Positions 11,066-22,600 of a DNA stretch of 64,000 nt are shown piece by piece. A program made the translations under genes and the position numbers. Within the stretch, counting starts at the first letter, position 1, and every line of letters begins with the position of its first letter. The notes below the pieces were generated by a model. The model was not told where the DNA came from. It did no database searches and saw nothing but the letters and a program-made list of their open reading frames with translations. Source of the DNA: Macrotrachela quadricornifera (taxonomy: Eukaryota > Rotifera > Eurotatoria > Philodinida > Philodinidae); contig JAJEKB010021035.1 in NCBI GenBank assembly GCA_022393335.1, positions 783,813-847,812 on the forward strand. The letters are read 5' to 3'.

Positions 11066-11660
11066 TTGGGTTGGCACAACATTTTTTGTATTTTTTCTAA
11101 ACTTTATTTTTATTTTTTAACTTCAAGATTACAATTGACTTTCAACAATATGTGCTCCATTACTATGTATGACTTGTCCCCATCGCTCTGGTAGAGAAAG
11201 GATCCCTTATTCGTACAAGTTCTGGGAGTTTTGATCGAATAAGTTAACAAGGTCCATTTTAAGGTCCTTCTCGTCGTCGAATTTTTTCTCGCGTAGATGG
11301 TTAGACAGAGAATGGTACAAGTGGTAATCTGTGGGAGTCAAGTCTAAAGAATAAAGTGGACATGGAACCGTAATCCATTCGAATTCCAATAATTTTTCAC
11401 GCGTCAACTTTGAAATGTGGAATCTGGTATTGTCATGCAAAAAATAGATTCCATTCTGCTTTCGCTCAAGTTTTACTGCAACTCGTTCCAATTGTTGGCA
11501 ATAGATATCAGCAGTGATGGCGCAGCCAGCTGGAAGAACTTCCCTATGAATAATCTCTTTTACATCCCACCAAACATTCAATATAATATTCTTTGAATGA
11601 GGGTCATTTTTGGCCGTTGGTACACTGCTTTGTCCAGCTCCCAGCTACTGTCGCTTGCAC
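11066..11660 (-). mobile_element. mariner element fragment, 5'-truncated
   Basis: One terminal inverted repeat survives at 11066 (TTGGGTTGGCACAAC), next to a TA. Reading leftward, the minus strand encodes the C-terminal half of a mariner transposase. The other end stops near 11660 without a matching repeat. The TIR resembles that of the complete mariner at 23941-25181, so both belong to one broad lineage. Confidence 0.8.
11207..11660 (-). pseudogene. mariner transposase, C-terminal half
   Basis: A fragment of about 150 codons of a DD34D transposase. Visible features are the WWD segment (VWWDVKEIIH), the second acidic residue in HDNTRFHIS and the third in SLDLTPTDYHLYHSL; the family pattern is HDNARPH and SPDLxPTDYHLF. 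The N-terminal helix-turn-helix and the first catalytic Asp are absent. It cannot encode active enzyme. Confidence 0.8.
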
Positions 11661-11679
11661 GTGTGATTAACATACATTT

Positions 11680-12215
11680 TTAACTTTTGAATCTTTTATA
11701 TTAATACTTGTGCCACTTGATAAGATTCGAGCAAATACGAAATACCTGGTATTGTGGTAGCTATACTCATCCCTACACCCTTACTCTCTTTTCTTTTCTA
11801 TAATTCATTCCTTCTTATCTTTTGATATATGCATCAATTTTATTGAACTGGATTTATTTTCAAGTCAAAAACAGAAGATAATATACAATTTTTTTCAGAA
11901 TATGTTGTGTTACGCTTGATGAGACTGATAGAAGAAATGACCAACTCTGATTATATGAACTCCCATATTTTCTTTACGATAAATCGTTTCATATAATTAT
12001 GTCTTCGTAAGTTGACCTTTTTCGAATAACAATAAGACAGTAAGACTATGTATTTTCTTCTATATTTAGAAAAAACCAAGGGGGAAAATGCGATTTATGA
12101 TTTTTGTGATTTATTTGATTCATCTGACTCAAAACTGATTTTTGTGAGTTATTTGAGTTTAGGTGATTTTTGAGGATGCTTCCTATTCCCAAAAGTACCA
12201 CATTCCTGCACTTCC
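11680..12215. other. no gene seen; AT microsatellite at its end
   Basis: No coding content recognised. A short run of TA dinucleotides lies at about 12225-12244, just before the minisatellite. Confidence 0.4.
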
Positions 12216-12244
12216 TGCAATTACATATATATATATATATATAT

Positions 12245-13350
12245 TAACTAAACGATCAGTTTAGGAATCTACTGAATTCCAGACGGATTTCCTGCAATTT
12301 CTGCACATTCCTGCATTTCCTGCAGTTGCACATTCATATTGACTAATTGAGGGATGAGCCTGGAGATCTAACAAATTCCACACGGAATTCCTGCACTTTC
12401 TGCAATTCCTGCATTTCCTGCAATTGCACATTCACGTTGACTAACTCAAGGATGAGCCTGGAGATCTAACAAATTGCACACGGAATTCCTGCACTTCCTG
12501 CACATTCCTGCATTTCGTGCAATTGCACATTCTCGTTGACTAACTCAAGGATGAGCCTGGAGATCTAACGAATTCCACACGGAATTCCTGTAACTCTTGC
12601 ACTTCCTGCACATTCCTGCATTTCGTGCAATTGCACATTCATATTGACTAACTGAAGGATGAGCCTGGAGATCTAACGAATTGCACACGAAATTCCTGCA
12701 ACTCCTGCAATTCTTGCAATTCCTGCACATTCCTGCGTTTCGTGCAATTGCACATTCATATTGACTAACTGAAGGATGAGCCTGGAGATCTAACGAATTG
12801 CACATGGAACTCCTGCAATCTCTGCAATTCGTGCATTTCCTACAATTGCGCATTTACAACGTGAATGTGAAATTGCAGGAAATGCACGAATTTGCAGGAA
12901 TTGCAGAAAGTGCAGGAATTCCGTGTGGAATTCGTTAGATCTCCAGGCTCATCCTTCGGTTAGTCAATATGAATGTGCAATTGCACGAAATGCAGGAATT
13001 GCAGGAGTTGCAAGAATTCCGTGTGCAATTCGTTAGATCTCCAGGCTCATCCTTCAGTTAGTCAACGTGAATGTGCAATTGCAGGAATTGCAGGAAATGC
13101 ATGAATGTGCAGGAATTGCAGGAAATNNNNNNNNNNTGTGCAGGAATTGCAGGAAATGCATGAATGTGCAGGAATTGCAGGAATTCCGTGTGCAATTCGG
13201 TAGATCTCTAGGCTGATCTTTAAGTTTATCAATCTAAATATGCAATCGTAGGAAATGCAGAAATTGCATGATTTTGATAGAGATGGATTGAAAGAAATTC
13301 CTGCATCGAGTGATATCGAGCTTGGAAGTGCAAGCGATTGCATGAATGTG
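12245..13350. repeat. inverted nested minisatellite built from 9-bp units
   Basis: A repeat array with two levels. The small unit is about 9 bp (TTCCTGCAN variants). Groups of these alternate with a conserved segment containing GATGAGCCTGGAGATCTAAC, which recurs at 12353, 12451, 12550, 12658 and 12775. The spacings are 98, 99, 108 and 117 bp, that is, growing in 9-bp steps. From about 12870 the array runs in reverse complement (CTCCAGGCTCAT near 12941 and 13039, a diverged copy near 13205), so the block is a large inverted repeat centred near 12860. Ten Ns interrupt it at 13127-13136. Apparent cysteine-rich reading frames across it are a by-product of a unit length divisible by three. Confidence 0.85.
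13127..13136. other. assembly gap (10 N)
   Basis: Ten N bases inside the minisatellite. The roughly 35 bases before the gap are repeated after it, so the join is probably a placeholder between overlapping repeat copies and the true length is unknown. Confidence 0.95.
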
Positions 13351-13747
13351 TAACTTTTGGGAATAGAATGACTGCTCTGATTTTTTTGATTTAATTGAGT
13401 TTGAGTGAGTTTTTTTATATAAATTTGAGTTTTGAGTGACTTAAATCAGCATTTTCCCCCTAGGTTTTTACAGTAAATACCATAAAACTCTTTAAAAATA
13501 ATGTTCATAATGTATCATTAATGACTATATTTGATAAGTGACAATTACATTAATGTAGATAAATAAATATTCATTTATGTATTATTCTGTTGATGAAACA
13601 ATGATTCACTTGAAAACTTTCTCACAAACAGCACTTAAGAAAAAACATTTTCTACAATTGGTTATTTTTCTAAAGTTCATGGTACGATAAATGTCACGTT
13701 TTCAATTGATAAATTAAAACAAAAGAGAATTATATTATCATATAAGA

Positions 13748-14881
13748 ATGTTCATTGTATGTCTATCTTATATATTTATATTAATTATTATGATTAATTC
13801 TATGAAAATTCCATTTCTTACTAATGTTACTTTAAAAGATGGTTATAATTCCAATAGTACATTAATTATAAATAAAACTTGTAATGAATGTCTTTGTATA
13901 TCATCATTAATATATCCAATTATAAATTGTTTTTCAAATAAAACATGTGAATTATTTAATACATTTCCATTAACATATAAAATTAGTTTAACACCAAATG
14001 CTCGTCTTTATTTTCCTCAAAAAATCTATCCTAATGCAAGTAAATGTTGTATGCCGGATATAAATTATTTATTAGGAAAATTGAATTCTACAATAATAAC
14101 TTGGATAAATTCTTTACAACCTCGAGATTTAATTATTGATGATAATGGATATTTAGTAACTATAGAAATGAACAATAAACGTTTAAGTCGATTTAATTCA
14201 AATAATTTAACTATTATTAGTTATACATCAATTCAAGCTAATCCATCAATGACTATCGGTTATAATACAGGTGCCTATTATATTGCATCGAATAATAATA
14301 ATTTTATGACAGTAATTCATAGTAAGAATTTAACCATTTTAAATAATATAACATTAACAGGAATTAATGGTCCAAGAGCAATGATGTTTCTTAATAATGG
14401 TCAAACACTTGTAATTACTTCAAATGTAAATAAATCACTTGTTTTTTTTAATCGAACAAGTTCTGGATTAACTCAATATACATATGCTTATAATCAAATG
14501 GTCAATTATAATGATCCACATGGATTATGGTATGTCAATGATTCATTTTTCTATGTAACATCACGAGAAAACAATGCCATTTATTCTCATACCTTATATA
14601 ATTATAATTCATTATGGACTGAAGCATTTGTTTTTAATGTATCAAGAGTAACTAATACAAGTGCTCCTAGTCATGTCACTATTGATGAATGTGGACAATT
14701 TTGGATTGCATTGGAAATTAGTACAATTTTAATCTATGATCAATTAGAATATTTAATTGCTAATTTTACAATACCTAATTCACAAATTTTCGATATTAAA
14801 ATAATGAATAATTATCTTATGTTTTTTTCTGATTGGAATACAAATAAAATATTTCGTCTTCAACCAAATATTCAATGTTAA
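13748..14881 (+). CDS. secreted NHL/beta-propeller-like protein
   Basis: A 377-residue protein without introns. It starts with a hydrophobic signal peptide or anchor (MFIVCLSYIFILIIMINS). Residues about 40-110 hold a cysteine-rich segment (NECLCI, CFSNKTC, ASKCCMPD), followed by repeated blades in the style of NHL or SMP-30 propellers: short motifs of hydrophobic strand, aspartate/asparagine turn, then a strand naming an observation, as in PRDLIIDDNGYLV, PRAMMFLNNGQTLVIT and PSHVTIDECGQFWIAL. Many N-x-S/T sites fit an extracellular, glycosylated protein. A role in binding a carbohydrate or protein partner is an inference; no catalytic motif is visible. An AATAAA lies at 14928-14933. It is an intact frame with no damage. 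Relatives of this layout are frequent in bdelloid genomes (family knowledge). Confidence 0.7.
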   Translation: MFIVCLSYIFILIIMINSMKIPFLTNVTLKDGYNSNSTLIINKTCNECLCISSLIYPIINCFSNKTCELFNTFPLTYKISLTPNARLYFPQKIYPNASKCCMPDINYLLGKLNSTIITWINSLQPRDLIIDDNGYLVTIEMNNKRLSRFNSNNLTIISYTSIQANPSMTIGYNTGAYYIASNNNNFMTVIHSKNLTILNNITLTGINGPRAMMFLNNGQTLVITSNVNKSLVFFNRTSSGLTQYTYAYNQMVNYNDPHGLWYVNDSFFYVTSRENNAIYSHTLYNYNSLWTEAFVFNVSRVTNTSAPSHVTIDECGQFWIALEISTILIYDQLEYLIANFTIPNSQIFDIKIMNNYLMFFSDWNTNKIFRLQPNIQC

Positions 14882-14939
14882 CGTTGTTTTTTTTTCCAAA
14901 CTATTTTTTCATTGAATAATTATTTTAAATAAAGTTTAA

Positions 14940-15870
14940 TTAAAATACATTTACATGTTTATGAAATAAGTAAGATGTGTTCGGATCACTGATATGACAA
15001 TCGTCAACGAAAGTTAAATATCCTTTTTCTTCGCAAATTTACATTAGAGAGTCTATTTTGAGAATAGCAGCGAACGTGTTACTTTTGTCGCAATCGATAT
15101 TTCTTTGTGGAATTTTTAAGATTTTTAATATTTCGTCAAAAGAACTATTGGTATCTGCTCGCTCAGCAGTTTCCTACTTGTTGACTTCATGAAACAGTAA
15201 TAGTTATGAGTTTTGTTATAGATTATGGAAGGTCTATTGTCTCGAATCATTGAGGTTACAAATTGTTGACCTTTGATCGTGTAATATGATGCTTCCTCCA
15301 TTTACAGATTTTTATATTTGATGTATTTATTTCTGTGTCACATAATTGTTCTGTCACTCGTCTTAATTAATGCAGACAGACATTTATATAAATAGAAATT
15401 AGATGTATAAGTTACCGTAAAGCAATAGATAACTTGGATAGACATATGATTAAAGGGATAAATAGATATGAAGTTGGACTCAGACATAGTGTGATAGCAA
15501 CGAAAATACGAGAATAGAAATAGATAAAAGAAGTGAAAAATAAAGGAAGGAAAAGTTACTGTTAGACTACTAAGTAATTGAGCACGGATTTATTACTATT
15601 TATCTTGTAATTGGTTTCGGAAAAATCAAATTTATCATTTTGAGACAGCGATTACCGATTTTGATTCTTCGGTTCCGAGAACTCTTAGTCAAAGTTTACA
15701 AGAAATTTTTAATTTTCTAAAATAATCTTGTGAAATTTTTCGACGTGAAGGGATTAAAAGTTACAATTGACTTTTCCAAATTCTGAGTTGGTTTTCTCAT
15801 AAGAAGAGAGACTATTGTTTAGAAGTATTAAATCAGCTGATGTCATCTATCACTTTTGCGCATCCTTATA
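14940..15870. other. no gene seen
   Basis: Between the propeller gene and the candidate LTR. No coding frame, tandem repeat or bordered element recognised. Confidence 0.4.
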
Positions 15871-15872
15871 TA

Positions 15873-16273
15873 TGTTGTGATGCTTTCACTTTCATGACGT
15901 CATTCTGTTATAGATATTTTTCTATCATATCATATGTATTCTTCTATTCTGTTATATGTAATCACTCTCTCTTTATGTATTCATATCATCGTAATCACTC
16001 TCTCTCTATGTAGTGATATCACTGTAATCACTCTCTCTTTATGTATTCATATTATTGTAATCACTCTCTCTACATGTTCGTACTATCTTCGCCAGGTCTT
16101 TGTAATTACTCTCTCTAGGTGTTTCATGATATTCATCTCTTTTGTATTCCTGTATTCGTTCGTCGCTCCGGCCTATAAATAGACCGGTTTCGGTTCAAAT
16201 AAACACAGTGATATACAACTACATTCATCTCATCTTATCATCCAACTGACGCTATAGAGTTAGAGACTTAACA
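15873..16273 (+). mobile_element. candidate solo LTR
   Basis: About 400 bp that begin TGTTGTGATG and end CTTAACA, the TG..CA form of long terminal repeats. Inside, in the order expected for U3-R-U5, are a tandem array of about 33-bp units containing GTAATCACTCTCTC (about 15957-16110), a TATA box (CTATAAATAG, about 16172), and an AATAAA at about 16197. No primer-binding site, gag or pol follows, hence solo LTR. A target duplication is not convincing (TATA on both sides, offset by one base). It could instead be the promoter of an unrecognised non-coding transcript. Confidence 0.45.
15955..16112 (+). repeat. 33-bp tandem repeat in the candidate U3
   Basis: Four to five copies of a unit of about 33 bp with the core GTAATCACTCTCTCTNTATG, each followed by a variable ATATCATT-like spacer. 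Placed directly upstream of the TATA box, it looks like an enhancer array (inference). Confidence 0.75.
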
Positions 16274-16279
16274 CTATAT

Positions 16280-16605
16280 TAAAAATTTTACGATTACCAA
16301 TAAATTTTGATAAAATTGTCGAATTTGGATATTTTTAATTATCAAACGCATAGAAGTTCATGGACAAGTAAAAGGAAATTAGATAATCATTTTCCACCCT
16401 CAAGTCTAAGAGTTGTAGCACAAGTTGTATAATAAAATAATATTTAATCAAAAATAAATTAGTAAAATTAAAGAAATTCTATTAAATACTTATGGTAAAA
16501 TAAAATAAAGTTAGAGAAAAATGATGTTCAATAGAATAATAGTAGTGATATATAATCCAAATATGAATAATATTATTCTTTTCTCGTATCATCATCAGTA
16601 GAATA
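16280..16605. other. 3' flank of the SIR2-NACHT gene
   Basis: AT-rich DNA between the candidate LTR and the stop codon of the minus-strand SIR2-NACHT gene. No coding content. It should contain that gene's 3' UTR; no strong poly(A) signal was recognised on the minus strand. Confidence 0.4.
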
Positions 16606-19600
16606 TTATGTTTTACCGGAAAGACCTTGTATTTTAATCCATGTTTTATATAATTCATTTTCTAATGTTGTTGTGAAAGGAATTTTAATATCTGTATAAT
16701 AATAATTAACAGGTTTCTTTGATTTTAATTCTCCAATATCTTGTGCTATATAATTTATTATTTTTGATTTAATGTTTGCATCAATTTTTTCATCTAAAGC
16801 AAATTGTGTTAAAATTTTTAATATTTCATAAGCTTTTATAGCACTTTCAGTTTTTAAAGATTTCATTAAATCATCAATAAATTCATTTGGTGATAAATGT
16901 ATAAGAGGAATCCCAATAATAGAATATTCTTTCACAAGATTTTCATCAAATAATGTATTCATAGCATTGACAATTACATTATGATCAGATTGATCCATTG
17001 CTGAAAGTAATACAAAAGCGCTACCTCTTACTGAAAAAAATAGATGATTATTTAACAAATTTTCCAAAAGTCTCATAAGTTTGAGTTTATTAAAATTTTG
17101 AGAATTTGTTATTTTTCGATACAAATAATCTTCTTTTTGAACACATCCAGAAACTAAGGATAATAAAGCTTCACACATTCTCATTTGAAAAATTGTATCA
17201 TCAAAATCTTTAAAATTTGCCATTTTTTGCATTAACCATTTAATTAAATTTTCCATAATAACGAAGTTTATTGAAATATTATTTAATGTATTTAATATTG
17301 TTTCGTTTAAATCTTTTGAAGCATAAAGATTACAACACCCTATATGTTTGATTTCATCGTAACTTTTTTGAGAAATATCTTCAATTTTGGTGGTTACTTC
17401 ATTGATTAATTTTGCTTCAAGATTTTCAAAATATGTTTCATTATTAATATTTGTTGATGCACAAACTTCATCAAGGATAAATTGTATTATTTCGACATCT
17501 TTACATATAAAATATAATTTATCTTTAAATTGACTTGTATCGGTAGCTGATAGTACCTTGACAAATTCAATCCAATTATCTTCTGTTATTTGAGAACGTT
17601 GTGTTAAGTGCATTGTGGAATGAAGTAGTTCTTCGACATACAATGGATGTGATGATAATTTCAATGATACCATTATTGAATCCCAAGTATCATCATTTAC
17701 AAAGAAAATCCTATTTAAAAAAAACATTCTTCTTCCATCAGCTGAGTTTCTCTCTTTCAATTTTGTTATAGTTTCATGTAAGTTTTGAAATACTTTAGGA
17801 TCATCCCATAATAAATCATAGAAAAAGGTGTTAAGATATGTTCGAACTTTCGGTAGATGTTCTTTCATCAACGAAGCTTGTAGAATTTTCATTAATGTTT
17901 TTTCTCCTATCACCGATATTCTTTTATTAGGATCATCAACATCTCGATCTGGATGTTGAAAAATTCGTTGAGCTCTGTATCTCATTTGATCATTATCACT
18001 TTTTAATAAATCTATAATTGTATCAATTGCTGATTCAAAGACATGCTTTGCTTCTACAAGTAAAAGGGCTGCTAACTTTTTTATTTGACTGTTATTATTA
18101 TAATCAGTAAACCATCTTTGAACAATTGGTAATACTTCATTAGATGGTTTTATAATATATGGAAAAAGAATTGAAATTTTATCTTCTTTTTTTTCTCGAA
18201 TAAATTCATCAATAATAATTGCAACTTGTGGTGTTAAAAATAATTCAGTATCTAAACCAATTTTTAATATATTTTCAATATTTGACTGATAATTCATATC
18301 TTTATAGATATTAATCCATAATTGATCTATACTCTCTGTTCTATTTATTATTAATTTAGTGTCATTTAATTGTGCAAAGAGTAAGAATAGACCTTGAAGT
18401 TCAGTATAATTTGTCATATCTTCATCTTTCTTTTTATCTTTTTTATCTAAATTCAAGTTTGAAATATTAACCTGTAATTTTTCGTTAAATAATATTTTTC
18501 CATAGTAAGAATTAACAAAATAATTATAAGTTTTATTTTTGATATTTTCTATAATTTTGTACAACTGACTTTGAAGATCATCGTAGATAGAAATTACTGG
18601 TTTTAATTTAATAATTAATTTTATTTTTTCATCATCTTCATCCATTTTAATAAGTGCTTTAATAGCATTTATTAAATATATTTTTCTAAATTCTCCCGAT
18701 CCATAAAATGATAATTTTATTGATGCAATAACTTGATTATAAAGATCATCAATACTATCAAATGTTAAAATCAACTCATCTACAATTTGTTTGATGAATA
18801 ATTTATGTTCTATTTCTTTATAATGAACAACGTTAAAAATTTTCTCTAAAACTTGAAACTTTAAAATTGGTTCTTGAATATTTTTTGTTAATTTAAAAGA
18901 TTCATTTAAAAGTTCATTACTTTTTTCATCATAAAATTCAGCTAACTGATATAATGCTCTTGATTTATAGTATGGATTGGTCATTGATTGAATTTTTTCA
19001 AATAAAAATTCTTTCATGTTTGATTTTTCCGCTAATTCAGGCAGTATATCCTTATAGATTTTAGACTTGTCTAAAAAATCTTTTGACATAACTCCAAAGT
19101 TTAATAATGCAACTAATGGAATTAATTCGGGATTTCTATTGAAAAGTCCTTCCTTAAAGAAGACTTGATTAATGCTTTGTATTATAAACGCTATATTTAT
19201 ATTGATATTCTCTAAACAGTTGAAAAATGCTATTGGAATATCATTTTCATCATTTAATTTAAAAGTAAATGTATCTGTGACCCATGGATACGTACGAACT
19301 GGCCTATAAATCTGAACAGCATCACTAACTTTTAAAAATGATTTTATAATTTGATCAGGTTTGATTGATGAAATACATTCATCTGATAATGTGGCAACAT
19401 TATCTCGCAGTTCATAATCATTAACACCAGTAATTTTAAATGCAAAATATTCTGCATATAAATTAGACTTATTGTCAACGTTATCCATAGTTTCAGCTAA
19501 TATCTTTGTATCAATCGGTAATCCTCCATTATTAGCTATTAAAGATAAATATATTTTGCAATAATCAAAAAAATTTTGCTTATATTTTAATTGATTGATT

Positions 19601-22600
19601 TTCATATTATTATAAATTGCAAATAAATAGTTGGCAATATGTGAAGACCATCTTGCGATTGGATCTTTTAAAATACAAATTAATTGTTTTATTCTGTTTT
19701 CAAAATTTTTTATAAACGTTTCTTCTTTTTCATTTAAAACAACATTGATAAAATCAAAATCTTCTAAAGTGATTAATGCAATCATGGCTTCCATTTTTTC
19801 ACTTATACTTAATTTTTGACTATTTATTTGATTTTTCAATTCTTCTATTAATTCTGTTGTTGATTTTTCTTCAATAAGTAATTCAAGGAGTTTAGTTGTT
19901 AAGAATGATTCTTTATATATTTCATTCTTGTCAAATATTGGTTTTTTATTCCAATTATCCCTATGTAAAACTGTATTAACATGCACAACCATGCTATATA
20001 GTGGATTATCTCTGTCCCAAACTTCTTGATAATAAAATATGAATGGTGCTCTTTGTTGGTCACTTAAAGTAAGAAATTGAAATATTTCATAGTATTCTGA
20101 AATAGTTTTTTGAGTCTCATAATTTTTATATCCTCCATAAAGAGCTACAATTAAACATAACCAATCATTATTCTTTATGATATGCTTAATTATTTCTGGA
20201 TTTTTCTTAATTTCACTTTTAAATTTTAATTGTGTTAAAATTGTTTCATCTTCAATTTCATTTGAATAAAATCTTAAAATTGAATCAATTGGCCAATTCC
20301 AAATAATAGAATCATAATGTAAATTTTTTAAAAATATTTCATGAAATTTTGGATTATACCATTTAAGTTGATAAATAATATTTGCACATGCAGCGAGATT
20401 TTCTTCTATATTTATCTTTTCGATAAACCATTCTGCAATTGTATTATCATATTTTTTTTTCAATTTTAAGAAATATGAATGAATTAATTCCTGATGTTCT
20501 TTTAATCTTGAAAAACCCGACATATTCTTATAATCAGACAATAACATATTTGCCAGATTTTGAATCAATTGATATTCTATATGTTTTGATGGAAAATCCA
20601 TATCATTTAATGAATCAATAATAATGAATGGTACTAAAAGTGTAGAAAATTGTGTATTAACTGACATTTGTTCATTTGTTAATAATCTTGTAACGATATT
20701 ATTAAATAATTCACTCTGTTGAATTGTTTTACTTAATATTCCAAATGCCATACTAAGAGGAACTCTCCAATTTGGTATATCGATTTTATTTTTAATATTT
20801 TCATAGATAATATCTTCAGTTCGTTCTATTCCATTGAAGTAAATAATACTTTTAGCTGCAAGATATTCTTGAAATGTTCGATGTATAAATCGAAAACTAT
20901 TTTGACCAAATTCATTTAGTAAACCAGCTTTAAATTTAAAAATATCCACAAGTTTTGAAACTAAATCATCAACTTTTATATTAGGATTATTAGATGATTG
21001 ATTTAGATAACTTTTTAAACATTTTCTTATTATTTCTTTTAAATTGTTCTCTGATAATCCTTCGACTTTATTATGAAGATATTCAGCTATTTCTTGTAGT
21101 ATTGACCATACCATAGTAGCATTCAGTCGAAGTTCTATACTTATTGAATCTGTTTCAGAATTAATAAAATGAGTTATTAATCGTTCTATTGTCTTGTCAA
21201 TAGCTTTTTCGTATAAATCAATTCTTTTCTCTGCTAATTTATCTTCATATTGATTATAAATTGCAGCAATAATACTAGCTAGTTGTGGATTAATTGCTAA
21301 CTGAAAAATCTCTTTATTATTCGTAATGTCATTATATAATTGATCAGTTTTATATTGTTTTACATGTCTTCCTGGTTTAATAGTAATATCTTTAATACAT
21401 TCCATATATGATTTACAAAATAATTTGAGAGCATCATTCGACATATCTTCAATAGTTAATCGTGGAATATAAAAATTGATTTCTTCAAAATAATTTCCTT
21501 CTATACGACTTGTTACAATAAATCGATTTCCAATAGTAATATTTTTCGGATTATTTATTTCTTTTTGTTCATGAACTGAATAAGAAAGTTTATCTGATTT
21601 TATATCATAATCAATTCCTCGTTCTAATAAAGCATTGATTTCTTTCATTAAATCCGATCGATCGACATGAACTGGAACTTCATCTAATCCTTCAAAAATA
21701 ATTAAAACATTTCCTTGTGCTAATGATTGTATAATTAACAATGATAATTCTTTACGTTCATCATCATTAAAAAATGTTGAATTAAGAGTTGGATTTTCAT
21801 AAATAAATTGAAGTAAACTTTTCTTTTTTTCATTTTGTTTTTCTTTTAATTGATCAACATATTTCCATATTGGAATAAGAATTGGTATTTTATCGTTTAA
21901 AGAAGAAGTACTATCAAATAATGTATTTTTCTCACCTAAGCATTGCTTAGCCATATTTACGACTAACCATTTTGACATGGTAGTTTTTCCTGAACCAGGA
22001 TGACCTAAGACTATAAAATGCTTAAACTCATTATATGCTTGTTGAATTTGATATTGTTTTGCTTCTTTAAAACAATTTTTTTCCAAAATATCTTGTTTTA
22101 ATTGATTTACTTTCTGTTTGATAGCATTAGCATCATCTTCAGTAAATATCTTTTTATTACTTAACAAAACATTTAACCATTGATCAATCATGAAATCTCT
22201 GTAAATTGTATGAGGATTGAATGCATCTCTTTCTATAATAGCTCTATTGAGTTTTTTCATTTCAATTTCATTAAAAAAACCATGAGATAAAAGCTTACGC
22301 TTAAATTCTTCATTAATTTCGAGTGTCTTCATCGCTTTAATCGATGGATGTGTTGGATCAAATTTTAATTCAACATAAACGTTTTCCAAAGGTAAATTGA
22401 TACTAGTATTAGAATATCCTAAAATTGATATATGTCCATATTCATTGATAAGATGATTTAGATATTTTTTACGAATAATGTCTTTATCATGTGTAAACAA
22501 TAAACTTTTACGTATTAGTGTTACATGTGATGTAAGATTTTTTATAAATGGTAATAAATCTTTAGACTTATCACCATATTCAATTTCTTTAATATTTTCT

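Noticed and set aside
12545..13343. Cysteine-rich repetitive proteins on the minus strand
   Set aside because: They lie wholly in the 9-bp-based minisatellite; the open frame follows from a unit length divisible by three, and one crosses the N gap.
15934..16182. 82-residue repeat protein
   Set aside because: Encoded by the 33-bp tandem array of the candidate LTR; no family resemblance.
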